Source of the DNA: Pseudomonadota bacterium
Lineage (GTDB): Bacteria; Pseudomonadota; Alphaproteobacteria; Rhizobiales; Hyphomicrobiaceae
Length of the DNA: 6,166 nucleotides
Assembly: GCA_021812845.1 (NCBI GenBank)
Contig: JAKAML010000086.1
Span: 1 to 6,166 of the forward strand
Direction: 5' to 3'
Part shown: positions 1 through 6,166 of the stretch, one piece after another
How the letters are laid out: each line of letters begins with the position of its first letter
Position numbering within the stretch: position 1 is the stretch's first letter
The notes under the pieces: generated by a model
What the model saw: only the letters and a program-made list of their open reading frames with translations
Told to the model about the DNA's origin: nothing
Database searches by the model: none
Made by a program: the position numbers and the translations under genes

Positions 1-1484
<1,484 letters not shown>

Positions 1485-1523
1485 CGCGGCAAACGGTACA
1501 CGATGGAGGGCCAGAGCGAGCGG

Positions 1524-1549
1524 CGGATCGGTGTCCATGCACAGATCCG
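1524..1549. promoter_or_regulatory. Operator-like dyad in the divergent spacer
   Basis: Two 10-base half sites, CGGATCGGTG and CACAGATCCG, are separated by TCCATG and pair at 9 of 10 positions; the one mismatch is G1530 against A1543. The dyad lies between the divergent dnaE and hypothetical-protein genes, where a regulator of either could bind. It also covers the alternative dnaE start codon (CAT on this strand at 1536-1538). No recognisable sigma-70 boxes were found beside it. The symmetry is seen directly; a regulatory role is inference and could be chance in GC-rich DNA. Confidence 0.3.
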
Positions 1550-1582
1550 TCCGGCGGGACGGGACCGGCTGCAACACGACGG

Positions 1583-1605
1583 ACGGCGGCGTCGACCGCC
1601 GCCGT
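1583..1605 (+). promoter_or_regulatory. Hairpin directly upstream of a ribosome binding site
   Basis: ACGGCGGCG (1583-1591) and CGCCGCCGT (1597-1605) form a perfect 9-bp stem around the 5-base loop TCGAC. The stem ends one base before the GGGAGGA ribosome binding site of the gene starting at 1619. In an mRNA the stem would be very stable and close enough to affect ribosome access. No T-run follows, so it is not an intrinsic terminator in the plus direction. The structure is seen; its function is inferred. Confidence 0.4.
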
Positions 1606-1612
1606 GGGAGGA
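1606..1612 (+). promoter_or_regulatory. Ribosome binding site fixing the start at 1619
   Basis: GGGAGGA lies 6 bases before the ATG at 1619. It is the strongest Shine-Dalgarno in the plus direction here. It selects this ATG over in-frame upstream starts, the farthest near 1433, which would run through the antisense strand of dnaE. Confidence 0.75.
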
Positions 1613-1618
1613 TCAGCG

Positions 1619-2212
1619 ATGATCGTCGACAGCGTCCTGAGCTATTTCGACGCCGACCTGCAGAAGATCGTCGTCGCCATCGTGCTTTCGACCGCCGGCG
1701 GCTCGCTGCTCGCCTTCATCTTCCAGTCCATGCAGTGGAAGCGGCAGAAGCGATTCGAGCTGCTGCAGCACCAGCTCCGCGAGGGCAAGGATCTCGCGCA
1801 CGAGGTCACGCAGCTCGTCAACCGCCGCTTCTTCGCGCTCCAGCGCCTGTTGTGGGCGATCGAGGAGAAGAGCGGCAAGGTCGACGAGATGTGGGCCAGC
1901 TACTACGGCGACGTCATCCAGTGGAACCAGAACCTGACCTCGATCCGGATCCGAACCCGCCTGTTCGCCGGTCCCGAGGTGGCGCTGATGCTCGTCAACG
2001 ACGCCGACCTCGACCCGTCCGCGAAGCCGAGAAGCATCCACTACGGAATGCGCCGGCTGCACACCCGCATCCTCAGCGCCAAGCAGCAGGGCAGCGTGCC
2101 GGACGCCGTCGCGGCCGAGATCGCGTCGGAGATCGACCATCTCAATACCCTGATACAGGTGTTCCAGAACCGGCTGCTCGACCGTCTGCTGTTCCACGCC
2201 GACTGGAAGTAG
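1619..2212 (+). CDS. Hypothetical membrane-anchored, helix-rich protein
   Basis: I do not recognise this 197-residue protein. After a short polar N-terminus there is one hydrophobic stretch (about residues 17-36, [20 protein letters not shown]). It is followed by [20 protein letters not shown], a basic and then amphipathic helix suited to a coiled coil, so the bulk probably lies on the cytoplasmic side by the positive-inside rule. The remainder is rich in Leu, Gln, Arg and Glu, with helical segments such as [22 protein letters not shown] and a C-terminal [23 protein letters not shown]. There is no catalytic motif, zinc site or nucleotide-binding loop. The gene has an excellent ribosome binding site, diverges from dnaE and converges on the hydrolase gene with 34 bases between their stops. 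Its codon use matches a real gene: G or C dominates third positions and no stops interrupt it. A membrane-tethered scaffold or sensor is possible, but no function is claimed. Confidence 0.8.
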   Translation: MIVDSVLSYFDADLQKIVVAIVLSTAGGSLLAFIFQSMQWKRQKRFELLQHQLREGKDLAHEVTQLVNRRFFALQRLLWAIEEKSGKVDEMWASYYGDVIQWNQNLTSIRIRTRLFAGPEVALMLVNDADLDPSAKPRSIHYGMRRLHTRILSAKQQGSVPDAVAAEIASEIDHLNTLIQVFQNRLLDRLLFHADWK

Positions 2213-2246
2213 GGAGTGCCGCGGCCACCCGAACCCGCCGTCCGGA

Positions 2247-3272
2247 TCAGCGCCCGGCCGGCGCCGGCACGCGCCTGAAGAACTCCCAGACCAGCTCGGC
2301 CGTCTCGGCGTCGCGGTTGCGCGGACCGAGGAAGGCGGCCACGACCTGGTCCATGACGCCCGTGCGCAGCGAGGGCGTCTGATGCCCGCCGCCCTCGACG
2401 ACGTAGTGCGTCACCGCTCCGCCCGCGGCGCACCCCGCCCAGTCGCGGCGCAGGATCACGGAGCCATCCGCAGGATCGGCGTCGTGGAGACGGATTTCAC
2501 TCGAGCCGGTGCAGCCGTTCCTGTCCGCCCAGAGCGCGCCGTGCTCTGTCGCCGAAAGGACGCCGACCTCGCCGTCGCGAGGAAGCCCGTCGGGGACGTA
2601 TCCCTCCCACGGCACGAGGCGATCCTCGGTGCCGCTCAGCACGAGGATCGGCGCGGCTCGCGCCGGACGGCAGTCGCGGCGATAGCTCCGCGGCGCGCTC
2701 GCGATCAGGATGGCGAAGCCCGCGAACTGCTCGGCCGCCTCGCAGATCATGCGTGCCGCCATGTAGCCGCCATTCGAGATTCCGGCCAGGAAGATGCGGC
2801 CGGGCGCCGCCGATCCCGCCTCGACGAGATGGCGGGCGAGATCGCGGAGAAAGCGCGCGTCGTCGCGAGTGGCGCCGCGCGCGGCGCGGAACCGCAGCTC
2901 CGGCGGGCGGCCGTCGTTCCAGGCGCCGTCCAGCCCCTGCGGATAGACGGCGACGAATCCTTCCCGCTCCGCCACCGCCGCCAGACCGGTCCACCGCTCG
3001 ACCTGCGCACTGTCGCCGAGCGCGCCGTGGAGCAGCATCACGACGGGCGGCGGTACGCCGGATCGCGCCGCCGCGGGGACGACGATCCGGTACTCGCGCC
3101 GCACGCCCCCCGACACGATGCTGCCGACCTCGGCCGCGGGTCGCGCCGGGGCGGACGGGGGGCGCACCGTCTCGACCTCCCCGGCGCACGCGACGCCGTC
3201 CGGCGAAGAGACGAGAACGAGCGCGGCCACCGCCGGTCCGAACACCGGCCGGGAACGCCGCGCCCGGATCAT
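2247..3272 (-). CDS. Secreted PHB-depolymerase/esterase-family alpha/beta hydrolase (LpqC-like)
   Basis: A 341-residue predicted serine hydrolase of the polyhydroxybutyrate depolymerase / feruloyl esterase-like group. Residues 1-30 form an export signal: RARRSR, then a hydrophobic core (about 10-22), then an ACA site at 28-30 suited to signal peptidase I. Cys29 is not in a good lipobox. A Pro/Ala-rich linker follows. The fold shows [11 protein letters not shown] (77-87; oxyanion region), [13 protein letters not shown] (110-122, typical of the family), the nucleophile motif GISNG with Ser166, an acid in [10 protein letters not shown] (Asp217), and EGGGHQTP with His297. Cys254 and Cys281 may form a disulfide. 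There is no polymer-binding or linker module as in extracellular PHB depolymerases, so a soluble ester of unknown identity is the safer substrate. Its ATG overlaps the lolD stop as ATGA, implying translational coupling at the end of the lol unit. The family is confident; the substrate is unknown. Confidence 0.88.
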   Translation of the reverse strand: MIRARRSRPVFGPAVAALVLVSSPDGVACAGEVETVRPPSAPARPAAEVGSIVSGGVRREYRIVVPAAARSGVPPPVVMLLHGALGDSAQVERWTGLAAVAEREGFVAVYPQGLDGAWNDGRPPELRFRAARGATRDDARFLRDLARHLVEAGSAAPGRIFLAGISNGGYMAARMICEAAEQFAGFAILIASAPRSYRRDCRPARAAPILVLSGTEDRLVPWEGYVPDGLPRDGEVGVLSATEHGALWADRNGCTGSSEIRLHDADPADGSVILRRDWAGCAAGGAVTHYVVEGGGHQTPSLRTGVMDQVVAAFLGPRNRDAETAELVWEFFRRVPAPAGR

Positions 3273-3994
3273 CGCACGCTGCCGGGCACGATCTCGACGA
3301 GCTGGCCGCCGTCGAGCCGGAGCACGCGGTCCATGCGCGAGGCGAGCTCCATGTTGTGGGTGGCGATCAGCGCCGCGACGCCCTGGCCGCGGAACAGCTC
3401 GATCAACTCGTGGAAGACGTGCTCGGAGGTCTTCGGATCGAGGTTGCCGGTCGGCTCGTCGGCGAGGATCAGCGACGGCTTGTTGGCGAGCGCGCGGCAG
3501 ATGGCGGTGCGCTGCTGCTCGCCGCCCGAAAGCTCGGCCGGGCGGTGGTCGAGGCGCGCGGCGAGGCCGAGCCCCGACAGCAGCTCGCGCGCGCGCACCT
3601 CCGCCTCGCGCCGCGGACGCCCGAGGATCATCTGCGGGACGACCACGTTCTCGAGCGCCGAGAACTCGGGGAGAAGCTGGTGGAACTGGTAGACGAAGCC
3701 CATCTCGGCGCGGCGCACCGCCGTGCGCTCGTCGTCGGACATGCGCGCGCAGTCGCGCCCGTTGACCCAGACGTGGCCGGCATCGGGGGTCTCGAGCAGG
3801 CCCGCGATATGGAGGAGCGTCGACTTGCCCGCACCCGACGGACCGACGAGCGCCACCGCCTGTCCGGGATGCAGCACCGCGGACGCCCCGCGCAGCACGA
3901 CGATATCGCGGCCGCCCTGGCGGAATGCCCGCTCGAGGCCTTCGAGCCGTAGCACCGCGCCGCGTGTCGATTGATCCTGCACGGGTCCCTTCAC
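3269..3994 (-). CDS. lolD: Lipoprotein-releasing system ATP-binding protein
   Basis: This is the ATPase of the LolCDE-type ABC complex, which extracts outer-membrane lipoproteins from the inner membrane and hands them to LolA. Starting from GTG at 3994 it has 241 residues, normal for LolD. Motifs in order are Walker [10 protein letters not shown] (51-59), Q-loop YQFHQ (102-106), signature LSGGEQQR (155-162), Walker B LILADEP (175-181), D-loop NLD (184-186) and the switch His in ATHN (His213). [16 protein letters not shown] (102-117) is characteristic of LolD. The GTG start overlaps the lolC/E stop as GTGA, and the stop overlaps the next ATG. A second in-frame GTG at 3982 (AAGGGA upstream, but only 3 bases away) is an alternative. 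The in-frame ATG at 4177 is rejected because it would overlap lolC/E by almost 190 bases. Function is firm; the exact start is less so. Confidence 0.95.
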   Translation of the reverse strand: MKGPVQDQSTRGAVLRLEGLERAFRQGGRDIVVLRGASAVLHPGQAVALVGPSGAGKSTLLHIAGLLETPDAGHVWVNGRDCARMSDDERTAVRRAEMGFVYQFHQLLPEFSALENVVVPQMILGRPRREAEVRARELLSGLGLAARLDHRPAELSGGEQQRTAICRALANKPSLILADEPTGNLDPKTSEHVFHELIELFRGQGVAALIATHNMELASRMDRVLRLDGGQLVEIVPGSVR

Positions 3995-5283
3995 TCGTAT
4001 CTCAGGGCTTCGACCGGATCGAGCTTCGACGCCCGCCACGACGGATAGAGCGTGGCGAGCACCGACAGCGCCAGCGCCATCAGCACGATGAACACCGTCT
4101 CGCGGACGTCGATGTCGGCCGGCAGCCTGGTCAGGTAGTAGACCTGCGGGTCGAACAGCTTGGTCGAGGTCAGCCACTGCACGAACTGGCGCACGCTCTC
4201 GATGTTCCAGCAGAACACCACGCCGAGGATCAGCCCGGCGATGGTGCCGACGACGCCGATCGAGGCACCGGTGATGAGGAAGATGCGCATCACGGAAGCC
4301 TTCGAGGCGCCCATGGTCCTCAACACCGCGATGTCGCGGCCCTTGTCCTTCACCAGCATCATCATTCCGGAGATGATGTTCAAGGCCGCGACCAGGATGA
4401 TGAGCGACAGGATGATGAACATGACGTTGCGCTCGACCTCGAGCACGGTGAAGAACGTCTCGTTCCGCTGTCGCCAGTCACTGAGCTGGATGGTCGGCCC
4501 TCCCGCGGCGCGGATCAGCGGCGCGTAGTCGCCGACCTTCTCGGGGTCGTCGACGACGAGCTCGAGCACGTCGACCTCGCCGCGCTTGCCGAAATACTTC
4601 TGCGATTCATCGAGCGGCATGAAGATCATGGTGCGGTCGTACTCGGACATGCCGAGCTCGAACACGGCGACCACCGGATAGGCCTTGGTGCGCGGCGAGG
4701 TGCCGAAGGGCGTCGTCGCGCCGCGCGGGGAGACGAGCGTCAGGGTGTCGCCGACGTCGACCCGGAGCGCGGTCGCCATGCGGCCGCCGACGGCAATGCC
4801 GCCCGCGGTGTCGAAGCCGTCGAGCGTGGAGCCGGAGCGGAGGTTGTTGGCGACCAGCGGCAGCGACTTGATATCGGCTTCGGCCAGCCCACGCACGAGG
4901 CCGCCCGCCGCGTGCACGTTCGACGACACCATCACCTGGCCCTCGATCAGGGGGAGTGCGTGCCTGACGCCGGGGACGGCAGCGATCTTCTTGGCGATGT
5001 CGGCGTAATCCTCGAACGGCTCGCCGACCTTGTGGACAATGATGTGGCCGTTGAGCCCGAGGATCTTCGAGAACAGATCCTTGCGGAAGCCGTTCATCAC
5101 CGCCATCACGATGATGAGGGTCGCGACGCCGAGCATTATGCCGAGGAAGGAGAACCCGGCGATGACGGAAATGAACCCTTCCTTGCGCCGCGCGCGCAGG
5201 TAGCGGCCGGCCAGCATCCACTCGAAGGGCGAGAACGGGCGGGTGCCTTCGGGGCCGCCTGTCAGGGTATTCGCCACCGTCAT
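3991..5283 (-). CDS. lolC: Lipoprotein-releasing ABC transporter permease (LolC/LolE/LolF family)
   Basis: This is the inner-membrane permease that works with LolD to release lipoproteins. Its 430 residues are slightly longer than E. coli LolC or LolE. The family start [26 protein letters not shown] is at about residues 20-45. Membrane segments are at about 38-62, 287-311, 334-357 and 396-413, with a large periplasmic domain (about 65-285) between the first two; this is the MacB/FtsX-like layout. [16 protein letters not shown] (312-327) is the cytoplasmic coupling region, and the C-terminus [18 protein letters not shown] is diagnostic. Only one permease gene is present, so the complex probably uses a homodimer of the single LolC/E (LolF) type seen outside gammaproteobacteria; a second copy elsewhere cannot be excluded. 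The ATG at 5283 is chosen because a purine-rich ribosome binding site precedes it. A start at 5382 would translate repeat DNA. The 3' end overlaps lolD by 4 bases. Confidence 0.93.
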   Translation of the reverse strand: MTVANTLTGGPEGTRPFSPFEWMLAGRYLRARRKEGFISVIAGFSFLGIMLGVATLIIVMAVMNGFRKDLFSKILGLNGHIIVHKVGEPFEDYADIAKKIAAVPGVRHALPLIEGQVMVSSNVHAAGGLVRGLAEADIKSLPLVANNLRSGSTLDGFDTAGGIAVGGRMATALRVDVGDTLTLVSPRGATTPFGTSPRTKAYPVVAVFELGMSEYDRTMIFMPLDESQKYFGKRGEVDVLELVVDDPEKVGDYAPLIRAAGGPTIQLSDWRQRNETFFTVLEVERNVMFIILSLIILVAALNIISGMMMLVKDKGRDIAVLRTMGASKASVMRIFLITGASIGVVGTIAGLILGVVFCWNIESVRQFVQWLTSTKLFDPQVYYLTRLPADIDVRETVFIVLMALALSVLATLYPSWRASKLDPVEALRYE

Positions 5284-5288
5284 CAGCG

Positions 5289-5305
5289 CCTCTTCTCCCT
5301 CCCCC
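5289..5305 (-). promoter_or_regulatory. Purine-rich ribosome binding site of lolC/E, part of a repeat arm
   Basis: On the minus strand these bases read GGGGGAGGGAGAAGAGG, ending 5 bases before the ATG at 5283. The AGAAGAGG end is a reasonable Shine-Dalgarno. The same tract is the outer edge of the inverted-repeat element in this gap, so repeat sequence appears to provide the translation signal. Confidence 0.55.
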
Positions 5306-5414
5306 GTTCCTCTGCACTCGGCCTGGGGAGAGGGTCGGGGTGAGGGGCGGAAATACGCCGCGGCGCCGGTGGCCGCCCTCACCCTGACCCACTCCCCGCA
5401 AGCGGGGAGAGGGG
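5289..5414. repeat. GC-rich inverted-repeat (REP/BIME-like) intergenic element
   Basis: Two arms face each other. The left arm contains GGGGAG-A-GGGTCGGGGTGAGGG (5325-5346). The right arm contains CCCTCACCCTGACCC-A-CTCCCC (5376-5397). They pair at 20 of 22 positions plus one G-T wobble, leaving one A-A mismatch, around a 29-base loop. The right arm also has its own hairpin, CTCCCCGC-AA-GCGGGGAG (5392-5409). The left arm can fold imperfectly by itself (CTCCCC 5299-5304 with GGGGAG 5325-5330) around a longer loop. From memory, the CCCTCACCC...CTCCCCGCAAGCGGGGAG pattern recurs between genes in many proteobacterial genomes. Together with the 97 bases that follow to slyX, this accounts for the 228-base gap 5284-5511. 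No gene was found there, and no convincing promoter hexamers. Confidence 0.75.
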
Positions 5415-5420
5415 ACTTGA

Positions 5421-5438
5421 TGCCAAGACCCCTTGGCA
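5421..5438. repeat. Perfect 7-bp hairpin downstream of slyX
   Basis: TGCCAAG (5421-5427) and CTTGGCA (5432-5438) form a perfect stem around the loop ACCC. It lies 74 bases beyond the slyX stop in the direction of transcription and before the larger repeat. On the minus strand it is followed by TCAAGTCCCC rather than a T-run, so it is not a standard intrinsic terminator. It could mark the 3' end of the proS-slyX transcript or have no role. Confidence 0.35.
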
Positions 5439-5511
5439 GGCCCCTGTGGCGCGGTCAAGGCTTGCGCCGCCACCACCACCGTTTTGTCGCAAACCGCGCC
5501 CTCGGGCACCC

Positions 5512-5736
5512 TCAATAGTGCGGCGGCGGGGCTTCATCGCCGGGATCGCGAATCGCGCTGACCTGGACCTCGCGGATGCGCGCCTCGAGCTGCCTGATCC
5601 GCGCCAGCGCTGCGTCGAGCCGAGCCCACTGCTCGACGACAGTCCTGTTCAGGGCCTCGATCGTCTCGTCCTGATAGGCGATCCGCGCTTCCAGGTTGTC
5701 GATGCGCGAAGTCAGGGCCTCGGCCAAATCAGTCAT
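5512..5736 (-). CDS. slyX: SlyX family protein
   Basis: A 74-residue protein matching SlyX in length and layout. An N-terminal heptad-rich helix (about residues 5-57, SRIDNLEARIAYQDETIEALN and on) should form a coiled coil. A short charged segment follows, and then the C-terminal PPPHY (70-74), the hallmark ending also seen in E. coli SlyX. The EARIAYQDETIEALN segment parallels ESRLAFQEITIEELN in the E. coli protein. There are no membrane segments or cysteines. SlyX is widespread but its molecular role is not settled. A Shine-Dalgarno (GGAAG) lies 6 bases before the ATG. The gene is 46 bases downstream of proS on the same strand and probably shares its transcript; the repeat-bearing gap separates it from lolC/E. 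Confidence 0.92.
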   Translation of the reverse strand: MTDLAEALTSRIDNLEARIAYQDETIEALNRTVVEQWARLDAALARIRQLEARIREVQVSAIRDPGDEAPPPHY

Positions 5737-5782
5737 GTCGGTCTTCCGCCTTGTGCGGTCATGGTCACTCCAACGACGCGCC

Positions 5783-6166
5783 TCAGTACGCCCGCGCGAC
5801 CAGCACGTTCTCCTTGGCCGGCTCGCCGGTGAACACGCACTTTCCCGCGACCTCGCCCTGGTCCAGCGGTGCGTTCCGGATGGTGAGCTTCAGAGCCTTG
5901 AGCCTGTCGGCGATCGCGTCGAGCTGGGCGCCGTCCGGGCGCGCCCACGGCACTTTCACCCAGCCCTTGAACGGGCCGGCGTCGTCGTCGCCGTCCATGG
6001 CACCGAAATATGCCGAAACCTCGTCGAACGTGGCGAGCCCGGTCACGATGTTGCCGTCGAGCCGCGCCTTGGCCTCGGCGAAGAGCGTGGCCTGGATCGC
6101 GTCGAGGAGCGCCGGCGCGCCGGTGACGAACGCGTCGCGCGCCAGGGTATGCGAGATCACCTTGTC
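5783..6166 (-). CDS. proS: Prolyl-tRNA synthetase, archaeal/eukaryotic-like type, C-terminal end (cut by window edge)
   Basis: The last 127 residues of an open frame that enters from the right edge. They match the C-terminal domain of the archaeal/eukaryotic-like ProRS (also in Thermus): LLDAIQATLFAEAKARLDGNIVTGLATFDEV corresponds to the helical linker; then comes GWVKVPWARPDG, then LTIRNAPLDQ, GKCVFTGEPA and the terminal VLVARAY (family form roughly VVFAKAY). The shorter alphaproteobacterial ProRS (about 440 residues) ends after its anticodon-binding domain and lacks this extension. Relatives carry a four-cysteine zinc site here. Only one cysteine remains (codon 5837-5839), and WARPDG stands where CGD is expected, so zinc binding is probably lost. 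The class II catalytic core is outside the window. The identification rests on the C-terminal domain and on its place upstream of lolC/E, a common alphaproteobacterial order for proS. An apparent start at 6160 is only an internal GTG. Confidence 0.83.
   Translation of the reverse strand, partial: DKVISHTLARDAFVTGAPALLDAIQATLFAEAKARLDGNIVTGLATFDEVSAYFGAMDGDDDAGPFKGWVKVPWARPDGAQLDAIADRLKALKLTIRNAPLDQGEVAGKCVFTGEPAKENVLVARAY

Noticed and set aside
2213..2246. Bidirectional terminator between the converging hypothetical and hydrolase genes
   Set aside because: The 34 bases contain no convincing stem with a T-run.
2382..3952. Plus-strand open frames antisense to the hydrolase and lolD
   Set aside because: Arg/Ala/Pro-rich translations with no motifs, opposite genes with complete catalytic motifs.
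3995..4177. lolD start at the upstream ATG (4177)
   Set aside because: It would overlap lolC/E by about 190 bases and add residues foreign to LolD; a GTG at 3994 gives the usual length and a GTGA overlap.
3925..5343. Plus-strand 472-codon frame antisense to lolC/E
   Set aside because: His/Asp/Glu/Arg-rich shadow of the permease gene with no recognisable domain or ribosome binding site.
5284..5382. N-terminal extension of lolC/E to an ATG at 5382
   Set aside because: The added residues (RPSPRPSPQAE and similar) are translated repeat DNA, and the ATG at 5283 has a ribosome binding site and the normal family start.
5392..5438. Rho-independent terminator after slyX
   Set aside because: The hairpins here are strong, but none is followed by a T-run in either direction.
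5430..5458. Possible sigma-70 promoter for lolC/E (minus-strand TTGACC at 5458-5453)
   Set aside because: At 17 or 18 bases spacing the -10 position reads CAAGGG or a similar GC-rich hexamer, nothing like TATAAT.

Overview
The window is GC-rich, conventional bacterial chromosome. Gene content and order (proS, slyX, lolC/E, lolD, then dnaE nearby) suggest an alphaproteobacterium. That assignment rests on family resemblance and remembered gene order, not on a search. Genes fill almost all of the window, and the long open frames opposite the real genes are by-products of high GC.

Layout from left to right. Positions 1-1484 (minus) hold the N-terminal 494 codons of dnaE, the replicative DNA polymerase III alpha subunit, which runs off the left edge. 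A 134-base divergent spacer (1485-1618) carries an operator-like dyad and a strong hairpin just ahead of a good ribosome binding site. Positions 1619-2212 (plus) encode an unrecognised 197-residue protein with one N-terminal membrane segment and a helical, probably coiled-coil body. This gene converges on a minus-strand gene group.

That group reads right to left. It starts with the 3' end of proS (prolyl-tRNA synthetase, archaeal/eukaryotic-like C-terminus; 5783-6166). Next is slyX (5512-5736), then a 228-base gap (5284-5511) with a GC-rich inverted-repeat element. After the gap come lolC/E (3991-5283), lolD (3269-3994) and a secreted PHB-depolymerase/esterase-like alpha/beta hydrolase (2247-3272). 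The last three overlap by 4 bases at each junction (GTGA, then ATGA), so they look like one translationally coupled unit. LolC/E and LolD form the inner-membrane ABC machine that releases lipoproteins towards the outer membrane. The hydrolase is predicted to be exported to the same periplasmic compartment.

I found no clearly new biological system. The points most worth checking are the repeat element whose purine-rich end serves as the lolC/E ribosome binding site, the export hydrolase coupled to lolD, the unknown membrane/coiled-coil gene lying between lolD and dnaE, the divergent-spacer dyad, and a ProRS C-terminal domain that has lost most of its zinc-site cysteines. No tRNA, rRNA, CRISPR array, insertion sequence or phage gene was seen.
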